Positions 57,130 to 64,000 of a stretch of 64,000 nt of DNA are shown piece by piece. A program made the position numbers and the translations under genes. The notes under the pieces are model-generated. The model had not been told where the DNA came from. It was given only the letters and a program-made list of their open reading frames with translations, and did not search any database. The stretch's first letter is position 1; every line of letters starts with the position of its first letter. Source of the DNA: Bradyrhizobium xenonodulans (GTDB taxonomy: Bacteria; Pseudomonadota; Alphaproteobacteria; Rhizobiales; Xanthobacteraceae). The DNA lies in NCBI RefSeq assembly GCF_027594865.1, contig NZ_CP089391.1, forward strand, positions 6,168,501 to 6,232,500, given 5' to 3'.

Positions 57130-57391
57130 CAGAAGCTCCGGCTTTCCTGCGCTGCCGGCGACGGATGTCGGCCGGCAGCGCTTGAAATCTGTGTGCTGAT
57201 GAAACGGGTGGGCGCGCGGATTCAGGCGGGGATTCGCGCGCGCCAAAACGGCATTCGACACGGCAAAATCTGCCGTGCGCGTGCGTTAGAGGAGCGATGA
57301 TGTTGAGCTGATCTGTCGCGGCGGCGGCAGTGCGCTCCCTCGCCCCGCAAACGGCGAGGTAAAGTGAAGCGACAATGTCGGAAAGAGCCGC

Positions 57392-57664
57392 TCAGCTCTC
57401 CGCGGTCTCGCCTTCGGTGCGCGGCTCGGCGGTGTCGCCTTTCATCTTCGCAGCGGCGGCGACGATGCGGTCGGCAAGGCCTGCGGGCGCGCGGACCGGA
57501 GGCGCGGCGAGCGCGTGGCGCAAGGCGCGCGCCTCGTCCAGCACGGCTTGCGCGGCGGACGAGCGCGCCAGCAGCTCTTCGGCGGGCAAACGCCGATCGT
57601 CGGGCCAGAGGGAGAGATCCTCGCCCAGCCGATCGATCAGTTCCTCAAACTCGGTGACGTCCAT
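57392..57664 (-). CDS. 90-residue acidic protein, possible sigma-factor partner
   Basis: MDVTEFEELIDRLGEDLSLW followed by PDDRRLPAEELLARSSAAQA. The pattern (G-DLS-WP, then -AE-LLA-S--A--VL-EAR-L) resembles small proteins that, in other alphaproteobacteria, are encoded with ECF sigma factors. The rest is alanine-rich with an acidic tail. An ECF-like sigma gene lies 3.3 kb upstream in the same direction with the filament genes in between. A regulatory link is inference. No transmembrane segment. Confidence 0.6.
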   Translation of the reverse strand: MDVTEFEELIDRLGEDLSLWPDDRRLPAEELLARSSAAQAVLDEARALRHALAAPPVRAPAGLADRIVAAAAKMKGDTAEPRTEGETAES

Positions 57665-57835
57665 CGCCCGCCGGTCCCGCCTCGGTCAGGCCACGTCATA
57701 AAGCATTGCAGGCACGGCGGAAACCGGATTTCGGCGGGGAAGCCCGCCGAGAGCGCCCGAAGCATTACGGAAAATGGCCGAATCGGTCGTCCGGACGATC
57801 GCCGGAACCCTGCGCGGCCGGAGCGACCGAGCCTC

Positions 57836-58267
57836 TCAGCGCTTGCCGGCCGAATCGGCCGAGACGGCCTTGCCGCCCCGCACGGCGGTATCGACGAATT
57901 CCCACGCCTCGCGCATTTCGGTCAGGCCGGCGATGATCCGCCGAAAGCCTTCGCGCGCATGCGGCCGGCCGTAGGCCTTCAGGCTCGCCATGATCAGGGC
58001 GTTGTAGGTCTGGTAGAGCCGCTCGGCCACCGCCCCGCCGTTGACGAAATCGAGATTGTGGCTGAGCCCACGCAGGATCGCGGTCGCCTTCATCAGGTAT
58101 TCGTGTCCCTCCTCGAAACGCCGTGCCTCCTGAGCGGCAAGCGACTTCTGGAGGAAGTTGATCGCGCCGCCCAGCAGCATCGAGACCGCCTTGAGCGGCG
58201 GCACGCTGGTGGCGGCTCCCCGATAGGCCTGATTGGCCGTGTACGCCATCGGATTATGCATCATCAA
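57836..58267 (-). CDS. fliS: Flagellar export chaperone FliS
   Basis: A 143-residue helical chaperone that binds the flagellin C-terminus and prevents premature polymerisation. Segments YTANQAYRGAATSVPPLKAV, VSMLLGGAINFLQKSLAAQE, KATAILRGLSHNLDFVNGGA and VAERLYQTYNALIMASLKAY follow the FliS four-helix pattern. The start is uncertain among closely spaced ATGs (MMMHNPM). It follows fliD by 18 bases, the usual order. Confidence 0.88.
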   Translation of the reverse strand: MMMHNPMAYTANQAYRGAATSVPPLKAVSMLLGGAINFLQKSLAAQEARRFEEGHEYLMKATAILRGLSHNLDFVNGGAVAERLYQTYNALIMASLKAYGRPHAREGFRRIIAGLTEMREAWEFVDTAVRGGKAVSADSAGKR

Positions 58268-58285
58268 TCGCTCGATTTCCCGTTG

Positions 58286-59968
58286 TCAGTCACTCGACGA
58301 ACTGTTCAGCAATGCCTTGAGATATGTCAGCGTGCTGTTGGCGCTCTCGATCGCGGCCTGGTATTTCGCGTATTGCGTCTCCAGCTGCGACTGCAGGGTC
58401 GACGCCGCGCTGTTGATGTCATCGACTTTCTGCTGGAGCTCTTCGTCGCGCGTTGTGAGGTTGGTGATCAGCGTTTGCAGCGCGCCTGATGACGACGAGT
58501 AATTCTTCGCGACCTGATAGAGCTGCGCCGCGATGCCCGACGTCGATGTCACGGTGATCGACTGGGAGGTCGACCCGCTATAGGTGAAGGCCATGCCGGC
58601 ATAGATCGAGCCGGAGGCACCGATGATCGTGTTGCCGCTGATCGTGAAGAGCGACGAGTCGCCGCCGATCGAAGCCGAGCTGAGGTTTCCGTCCGAATCG
58701 ACCGTCAGATCCAGGGTGAAGGATTGCGGCGACGTCCCGGTATTGACGACGCTGAGCTGGCTCGATGACGTCGTCGTCTGCGCCGACAGCAGCTTGGTCA
58801 CACCGCTCAGATTCGTGGTCAGGATATCCGAGAGCGTGCTGGTGTCGAGCTCAAGCTCGTTGTTCTCGTTGAACGACAGGCCGAGGTCGGCCATCGTCAG
58901 TCCGCCCACGGTGCTGTTCAGCGCATTCTGGAGCGCATCCATGATGTTGCGCATGGTTCCGTCGCCGAACAGGACCGCGCTCGAGTCCGCGGTGCCGTCG
59001 GTCGCCGTCGCCTGCTGGGCGATGACCTCGTCGCGAAACGCATTGTAATTGGTGACGAACGTCTCGATCGCCGATTCGATCTGGCTGGTATCGGTCTCGA
59101 TGCTGATGTTGAGCGACGTTCCGTCCGGCGTCGCCTGGAGCAGGCTGAAGGTGACCCCGCTGAGGACGTCGGAGATGTCGTTGGTGTCGCGGGTCATCGC
59201 GATGCCGTCGAGCGTGAACTCCGCGGACTGCGCCTCCTGGATCACGTCGGCGAAACTCCCCGAACTGTCGGTCACACCGAGCTCGTTCAGGATGTCGTCG
59301 CCGGACGTGCTGGAATAGGTGATATCGGCAGCCTCCTCGGTGCCCGTCAGCACCATCTCGTACGAACCGCTGGAGACCTGCACGATCGAGGCCTGGACGT
59401 TTGTCGTCGAGGTCTGGGCATTGACGGCATCGACGATGTCCTGGAGCGACATCGTGCTGGTGACGGTGATGTCGGCCGTGCTGCCGCCTTCGAGGCCGAT
59501 CGAAAACGCGCCGGAATAGCCGAGTTCGTCGGTCTGGCTCGACTGCGAGGTGCCGATCACCTTCTGGGCGGTCGCGAGTTGACTGATCGTCAGCGTATGG
59601 TCGCCGGTCGCGGCGCCGCTCTGGAGCGTCATGGAGAGCGCCGAGGAGGCACTCACGTCTCCGGTCGAACCGATGCTCGCCGAGCGCGTGGCAAATGCGC
59701 TGGTGGACAGCGAGTTGACCACCGCCGTCGCGAGCGAAGCCAGCCCCGAATACAGCGTCTTCAGGTCGCTCTGGAGCGTCTGATAGGCCGAGATCTTGGC
59801 CTCGTTGTTCGTGATCGAGGTCGAGATCGTGTCCGCCTGCGCGGTCTTGGCGTCGACGGCCGCCTGGATCAGCGCCGACCAATCGATGCTGCTCGAATTG
59901 GTCGTTCCGCTCGTGGTGACGGAGACCGCCGAACTTGTGCTGCTGGTGCTCGAACTGACGGAGGCCAC
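58286..59968 (-). CDS. fliD: Flagellar filament cap protein FliD
   Basis: A 560-residue filament-capping protein (HAP2). N-terminal helix region DWSALIQAAVDAKTAQADTI and ISAYQTLQSDLKTLYSGLAS; C-terminal coiled region TRDEELQQKVDDINSAASTL and YAKYQAAIESANSTLTYLKA, which mediate insertion at the filament tip. The start is a GTG. The central portion is Ser/Thr-rich. It follows flagellin by 61 bases. Confidence 0.9.
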   Translation of the reverse strand: MASVSSSTSSTSSAVSVTTSGTTNSSSIDWSALIQAAVDAKTAQADTISTSITNNEAKISAYQTLQSDLKTLYSGLASLATAVVNSLSTSAFATRSASIGSTGDVSASSALSMTLQSGAATGDHTLTISQLATAQKVIGTSQSSQTDELGYSGAFSIGLEGGSTADITVTSTMSLQDIVDAVNAQTSTTNVQASIVQVSSGSYEMVLTGTEEAADITYSSTSGDDILNELGVTDSSGSFADVIQEAQSAEFTLDGIAMTRDTNDISDVLSGVTFSLLQATPDGTSLNISIETDTSQIESAIETFVTNYNAFRDEVIAQQATATDGTADSSAVLFGDGTMRNIMDALQNALNSTVGGLTMADLGLSFNENNELELDTSTLSDILTTNLSGVTKLLSAQTTTSSSQLSVVNTGTSPQSFTLDLTVDSDGNLSSASIGGDSSLFTISGNTIIGASGSIYAGMAFTYSGSTSQSITVTSTSGIAAQLYQVAKNYSSSSGALQTLITNLTTRDEELQQKVDDINSAASTLQSQLETQYAKYQAAIESANSTLTYLKALLNSSSSD

Positions 59969-60029
59969 TTTGCGTACCGGTCCCTGATAGAGCGCGGGCC
60001 GGCATCATGCCGGCCCGCTTGGGTCTTCA

Positions 60030-60854
60030 TCAGCCCAGCAGCTTGAGCAGGTACTGAGGCATCTGGTTCGCCGCGGCGAGCGCGGACACCGCGGCCTGGG
60101 TCTTCACTTCCGCGGAGGAGAGCTTGGACTGCTCGGCCGCGATGTCGACGTCCTTGATCGCCGAATTGGCCGACTGCAGATTCTGGGTCTGGGTCGAGAT
60201 CGAGTCCGCGCTGAAGTTGAAGCGCGACTCCTGGGCGCCGATGCTGGCGCGGGCAGCGGAGACGGTGTCGATCGCCGTATCCAGCGCGGTCAACGCCGAG
60301 GTCGCGTCCGACAGCGAAGAGACGTCGAGCGAAGAGACGCCGAGCGAAGACGAGGTGAGGCTGGTGAGCGTGATGGTGATGGTGTCCGAGCCGGAAGAGC
60401 CGACCAGGACCGAGACGCCCGAGGCGAACACGCTCGAGCCATCCAGAAGGCTCTGGCTGGAGTAGCGGGTGCCGGACGCGATCGAATCGATTTCGCTCGT
60501 GAGCTGCGTGAATTCCGAGTTGATGTAGGCGCGGCTGGAATCGGTCGTGGTGCCCGAGGCGGACTCCGAGGCCAGCGACTTCATGCGTGCCAGGATGTCG
60601 GAGATGTTCGAGGCACCGCCGTCGGCAGTCTGGAGGATCGAGGTGGCCTGTGAGGCGTTGGTCGCGGCCTGCTGGAGCGTGGTGACGTCCGAGGAGATGC
60701 GGGTGGAGATCGCGAGGCCGGCGGCGTCGTCGGAGGCGGACGTGATGCGCGAGCCGCTCGACAGCTTCGAGAGCGAGCTGGTTTCCTGCGAGGAGTTGAT
60801 GTTGAGGTAACGGACCGCGGCGTTGGCGGCGGTATTGGTATTGATTGCGGGCAT
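60030..60854 (-). CDS. Flagellin
   Basis: A 274-residue flagellin. N-terminal D0/D1 (INTNTAANAAVRYLNINSSQ, SGSRITSASDDAAGLAIS) and C-terminal D1/D0 (ARASIGAQESRFNFSADSIS, QMPQYLLKLLG) are conserved, with a short variable middle. Its small size resembles short alphaproteobacterial flagellins rather than large enteric types. ATG 60854 follows AGGAG; a start 36 bases upstream is not supported. Many serines and threonines in the middle could be glycosylated, which fits the nearby HAD-family gene only loosely. Confidence 0.93.
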   Translation of the reverse strand: MPAINTNTAANAAVRYLNINSSQETSSLSKLSSGSRITSASDDAAGLAISTRISSDVTTLQQAATNASQATSILQTADGGASNISDILARMKSLASESASGTTTDSSRAYINSEFTQLTSEIDSIASGTRYSSQSLLDGSSVFASGVSVLVGSSGSDTITITLTSLTSSSLGVSSLDVSSLSDATSALTALDTAIDTVSAARASIGAQESRFNFSADSISTQTQNLQSANSAIKDVDIAAEQSKLSSAEVKTQAAVSALAAANQMPQYLLKLLG

Positions 60855-60997
60855 TGGAAGCTCCTGTGCTGATGGGCAAGCGTGCCGCATCCTTGAAATC
60901 GACTTACGACGACGCGGACCGCAGCCCCGTCCGTTCGCTCAAACGGCGCAGCGCAATCAGATCAGGCGCGGAAATTTTCGCGAGGCGATTTTTATGG

Positions 60998-61696
60998 TTA
61001 GCAATCGGTAAACGCGGTGCGGATGTCGCGTTCGTGCTTGCGCAGCAATTGGCGAAGCTGCTGACGGCCGCGCTTGAGCAGCGACTCCACTGCGGCGACG
61101 GTCGTGTCCATCACCTGGGCGATCTCGCCGTTGCTCATGCTCTCGTGGTAGGACAGGATCACCGCGATGCGCTGCTGCTCGGGCAGGCGCTGCATCGCCA
61201 GCTCCAGCATGTCGTTGAGCTCGTTGCGCTCGATGATCTCGACGGCGCCTGGCTGACCGTCGGCGACCTCAGGCACGGTCTCGACATTCTCGTTGCGCGG
61301 CTTGCGGCGCAGATCGATGCAGCGGTTGGAGATGACACGGTAGAGCCAGGTCGAGAATTTGGCGCGGCCGTGCTGCCAGCGGCCGCGATGGCTCCAGATC
61401 TTGAGCATGGTGTCCTGCACCACGTCTTCGGCATCCGCCGCGTTGCCGACGATGCGCAGCGCAATCGCATAGGCGCGGTCGATGTGACGTTCGACCAGCA
61501 TGCGGAACGCGGCCTCGTCGCCGGCGGCGAGCTTGTCGAGAAGCTCGCTGTCCTCGTCATAAACGACGTCGGCGGTAACGGGTGCGCTGTCCGGCGCGAG
61601 CGGCACCGACGGCATCACCGGCACGACCGCATCGACCCGCACCGTCGTCGTGATCTCGGCCTCGGCGGGAGCCCAGACATCAGCAGCGTAACTCAT
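60998..61696 (-). CDS. ECF-like RNA polymerase sigma factor
   Basis: A 232-residue sigma-70-family regulator with regions 2 and 4. An N-terminal extension of about 50 residues precedes region 2 (LLDKLAAGDEAAFRMLVERH, ADAEDVVQDTMLKIW, RAKFSTWLYRVISNRCIDL) and region 4 (LELAMQRLPEQQRIAVILSY, MSNGEIAQVMDTTVAAVESL), with a basic C-terminus. ATG 61696 follows GGAGG; the longer frame is rejected. It lies 143 bases upstream of the flagellin gene and could direct its transcription, but no cognate anti-sigma gene is adjacent. Confidence 0.88.
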   Translation of the reverse strand: MSYAADVWAPAEAEITTTVRVDAVVPVMPSVPLAPDSAPVTADVVYDEDSELLDKLAAGDEAAFRMLVERHIDRAYAIALRIVGNAADAEDVVQDTMLKIWSHRGRWQHGRAKFSTWLYRVISNRCIDLRRKPRNENVETVPEVADGQPGAVEIIERNELNDMLELAMQRLPEQQRIAVILSYHESMSNGEIAQVMDTTVAAVESLLKRGRQQLRQLLRKHERDIRTAFTDC

Positions 61697-62210
61697 CCCG
61701 CAACCTCCAACCCGCAATACCGGCGGCGTACATGCCACACGGCTTCCAGGCGTTGAACGCGGCACCAAAACAATCCAGGCGGAGATTTTTTGTTATTTTT
61801 CAAGATGTTAGCCGGTATCTTTTGCCGAGCATCGGGCAATAATTGCCGACTGCGCGCAAGCTTCGCGCGTCCACATCTGCAATCGTCACATCGTCTCGCG
61901 CCATGGCGGATCATCCATCCTGAACAGATGTATGTGAGAGAAAACGCTGACATTACGCGGCACTAGGTGATCGAACGCGACACACGCATCGCGCGCGAGG
62001 CAGCGATTGTTTCCGAGTGTGAACGAACGCGGGACGACTTTCGCACTCGGCAATTTTTTCCGAATCACCTTTTTCGAACCTAGCGATTTTTTTGAATCTG
62101 TCAGTCGCGATGGATGCGATTTCGAATCGCGCGCGAACTTTTTTCGTCGTTGTGGCGCCTGACTCCGCACATGCGCACGTTAATCGTCATGGTGGACGGG
62201 GAATTACTGC
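61697..62210. other. A+T-richer intergenic region between the sigma factor and the HAD-like gene
   Basis: 514 bases with no supportable gene. Several runs of T or A (for example around 61790-61810 and 62050-62095) distinguish it from the rest of the window. It must contain the divergent promoters of the sigma factor (minus) and the HAD-like gene (plus). A 6-bp palindrome GCGATT-tcg-AATCGC lies at 62116-62130, with a T-run 8 bases downstream; it could be an operator rather than a terminator. I see no consensus promoter that I can defend. Confidence 0.45.
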
Positions 62211-64000
62211 ATGAAGATCGCAACGGCCGGGCTCGAGCCCCGCGCGAAAATTGTTTCTGCTTGGTCGTTCGATGTTTTCGATACATTTCTGCTTCGCGCC
62301 TGCACGACGCCGGATGGCGTATTTGAAAGGACTTACGAGCTTTCCGGCATTTCAAGAACTTGTCCGAATGTTTCTGCGAGTTTCGTTCAGCATCGAATCC
62401 AGGCCGAATCGCGCGCACGCCGGACCGCAAAAGAAAAGCGCGGCGCGAGCGAAGTACACATTGCGGAAATCTATTCTTACTTTCCCTTCAAGCTGTTCGG
62501 CCTTTCACGGCGCGACCTGAGCGACCTCGTCGAATCGGAGTTCTCCGCTGAACTCGAGCTCTGCCGCGCCAATCCGGACATGCTTCGGCAATATCTGGAC
62601 ATGAAGTGCACGGGCCATCGCGTCGGTTTCATCTCCGACACCTATTGGGACTCCGACCGGCTGGCGCGGCTGCTGCGGGCCTGCCGCCCCGGGCTCACAT
62701 GGCACTTCCTCTATGCGTCCTGCGACCATGGCAGCAGCAAGAGCGAAGCCTTGTTCGCTACATATCTCTCGGAGCAGGGTGTCGACGCCAGCTCCTCCTA
62801 TCACGTGGGCGACAACGAGAAAGCCGACATCAAGGGGGCGAAGCGCCACGGCATTCGTCCTCGCTATTATCCGCAGGCAACGCCGCTACTGGCATCGACG
62901 TTTCAGCGCGAGACCGCTCTGTTCGAACTGCTGTGCCAGGGTGCGCCGTCGCGGCTCGACCACGGCGCACGCACCCTGCGGCGCATGGTCGCCGCGCGCA
63001 GCGCCGAGAAGTCACCGGCCTTCCACCTCGGCGTGACCGTGCTCGGCCCGATGATGACGGCATTCGATGCGTTCATCGCTCGGCGCTGCGAGGAAGCCTC
63101 CGGCCCCGGCCGCAAGGTTGCCCTCGGCTTCCTCGGCCGCGACGGCTTCCTGTCACACCGGATCTGGCAGGAGCTGCATGGTCCGACGGCTGCCTATCTC
63201 GAGATCAACCGCCGCGTCAGCCTGATTGCCTCGGCCGACACGATGCAGCCGCTCGTCGACCTCCTCAGCAAGGTCTTCAAGATCGACGCGCCGACATTCG
63301 GCGACATGCTCAAGATCATGCCGGCCAAGGTTGCCGCATTCTTTGCCGGTTTCCCGGATGGGATTGCCTCCGGCGAGGAGCTCGCCGAGGCGCTTCCGGG
63401 ACTGATGAATCCGGCCGAGATCGTCGCGCTCGCCGCCGGCCTGCGCGCCCGTCTCGTCGCCTATCTGCGTCAGGCCATCCCGGACTTCGACGACTGCACC
63501 GATCTCGTCCTCGCCGATCTCGGTTATTCCGGCAGCGTGCAGAAGGCACTGCGCCGCATCTTCGACCTCGAAGGCATCAAGATCCGCGTCCACGGCGCCT
63601 ATCTGATGTCGCTCGACGACGCCTTCGACGACCTCACTGAAGAGGACAGCGCCGAAGGATTTATCTCCGACCTGGTGGTCACCCCTCACGTCAAGCGCAT
63701 GCTGATCCGCAACGTCGCGCTGCTGGAGCAGATCTGTTGCTCCGCCGATGGCTCGGTACGCGACTATGACGGCAACCAGGTGCTGCGCGAGATCAATCCG
63801 CGCCCCGAAGGCCAGATCGCGCTGGCCGCCGAGATCCAGGCCGGCGCCCTCGCCTTTGCAGAAACCGCCGAGGAGGTCGCGCTCGATTTCTGTCTGAGCC
63901 CCTATGCCGCACCCGACATTGCCGCGCGCTGGTGCACGGCGACATTGGCGCGCCTCCTGCTGCTGCCCGACGAAGACGAGCTGGCGCTGCTCGGCGATTT
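62211..64000 (+). CDS. 3'-partial HAD-superfamily protein (COG5610-like)
   Basis: An open frame of 596 codons continuing past the window end. HAD motif I is SFDVFDTFLLR (D21, D24), motif II FISDTYWD (S142), a lysine in HGSSKSEAL (motif III), and motif IV YHVGDNEKADIKGAK (acid pair near D201). The N-terminal HAD domain occupies about 230 residues; the remainder is a large alpha/beta region containing FLGRDGFLSHRIWQELHG and VLADLGYSGSVQKALRRIFD. COG5610-like proteins occur in surface-polysaccharide and flagellin-modification loci. Adjacency to flagellin genes hints at filament modification. Codon use in the first 100 codons is more A+T-rich than elsewhere. Confidence 0.82.
   Translation, partial: MKIATAGLEPRAKIVSAWSFDVFDTFLLRACTTPDGVFERTYELSGISRTCPNVSASFVQHRIQAESRARRTAKEKRGASEVHIAEIYSYFPFKLFGLSRRDLSDLVESEFSAELELCRANPDMLRQYLDMKCTGHRVGFISDTYWDSDRLARLLRACRPGLTWHFLYASCDHGSSKSEALFATYLSEQGVDASSSYHVGDNEKADIKGAKRHGIRPRYYPQATPLLASTFQRETALFELLCQGAPSRLDHGARTLRRMVAARSAEKSPAFHLGVTVLGPMMTAFDAFIARRCEEASGPGRKVALGFLGRDGFLSHRIWQELHGPTAAYLEINRRVSLIASADTMQPLVDLLSKVFKIDAPTFGDMLKIMPAKVAAFFAGFPDGIASGEELAEALPGLMNPAEIVALAAGLRARLVAYLRQAIPDFDDCTDLVLADLGYSGSVQKALRRIFDLEGIKIRVHGAYLMSLDDAFDDLTEEDSAEGFISDLVVTPHVKRMLIRNVALLEQICCSADGSVRDYDGNQVLREINPRPEGQIALAAEIQAGALAFAETAEEVALDFCLSPYAAPDIAARWCTATLARLLLLPDEDELALLGD

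Noticed and set aside
60874..60886. A sigma-54-like GGCAC...TTGC motif upstream of flagellin
   Set aside because: The spacing between GG and GC is about 3 bases shorter than the strict 10-base requirement of sigma-54 promoters.
62116..62130. Palindrome followed by a T-run as an intrinsic terminator
   Set aside because: The T-run begins 8 bases after a short 6-bp stem and there is no gene ending upstream on that strand, so it is not a standard terminator.
1..64000. CRISPR arrays, tRNA or rRNA genes, integrases and insertion sequences
   Set aside because: No regularly spaced direct repeats, no recognisable tRNA/rRNA sequence and no transposase or recombinase motifs were seen in any frame provided or translated.

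Overview
The window looks like a chromosomal segment of a Bradyrhizobium-type alphaproteobacterium. The grounds are high GC with third-position bias, rhizobial-style gene neighbourhoods (tal-pgi fusion with gnd/zwf, TreS-maltokinase fusion, LigD/Ku, Kdp, flagellar genes) and short dispersed palindromic repeats of the kind common in Bradyrhizobium. No rRNA, tRNA, CRISPR array, integrase or insertion sequence was seen. The genus assignment is inference from composition and family resemblance, not from a database search.

Layout. 1-3.3 kb: a 5'-partial membrane protein, a secreted protein of unknown function, a DsrE-like protein, an ArsR-type repressor with an AHSA1/SRPBCC partner, a small membrane protein and a DUF1801 protein. 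3.3-8.1 kb (minus): the PrkA / YeaH / SpoVR stress operon, with a good candidate general-stress (EcfG-type, GGAAC-N17-CGTT) promoter. 8.4-9.1 kb: an STM3941-like membrane protein. 9.4-16.9 kb (plus): oxidative pentose phosphate genes (tal-pgi fusion, gnd, zwf, pgl, gluconokinase) and a HAD phosphatase. 16.9-35.0 kb: an alpha-glucan/trehalose hub. A GH15 glucoamylase-like gene and malQ lie on the minus strand, divergent from a GlgE-like gene, treS-mak, glgB, glgX, treZ and treY on the plus strand. 35.0-35.6 kb: a PHA-granule-region protein and a 54-residue DUF3309 protein. 35.8-39.5 kb: divergent ligD and ku, bracketed by two copies of one palindromic repeat. 39.6-47.9 kb (minus): the Kdp potassium system in the order (27-aa ORF)-kdpF-(42-aa ORF)-kdpA-kdpB-kdpC-kdpD-kdpE. 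48.2-49.1 kb: a conserved-looking hypothetical protein followed by three very small membrane proteins. 49.3-51.5 kb: upp and an acyl-CoA synthetase-like gene. 51.7-61.7 kb (minus): ECF-like sigma factor, flagellin, fliD, fliS, a 90-aa protein, flgD, flgE, an 86-aa protein, flgN-like, flgK and flgL. 62.2 kb to the window end: a 3'-truncated HAD-family (COG5610-like) protein.

How the parts work together. The sugar section combines NADPH production with interconversion of trehalose, maltose and glycogen. TreS-Mak would convert trehalose to maltose and then maltose-1-phosphate. GlgB branches the polymer, GlgX debranches it, and TreY/TreZ turn linear glucan back into trehalose. The most surprising observation is that the GlgE-like protein, which should consume maltose-1-phosphate, has a lysine where the family's catalytic glutamate sits and an alanine at the near-invariant GH13 arginine. 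It may be a pseudoenzyme or a repurposed protein. Several stress-related promoter regions (prkA, malQ/glgE-like, DUF3309, ku) carry GGAAC-type -35 elements at plausible spacing, so a common thread of the region may be the alphaproteobacterial general stress response.
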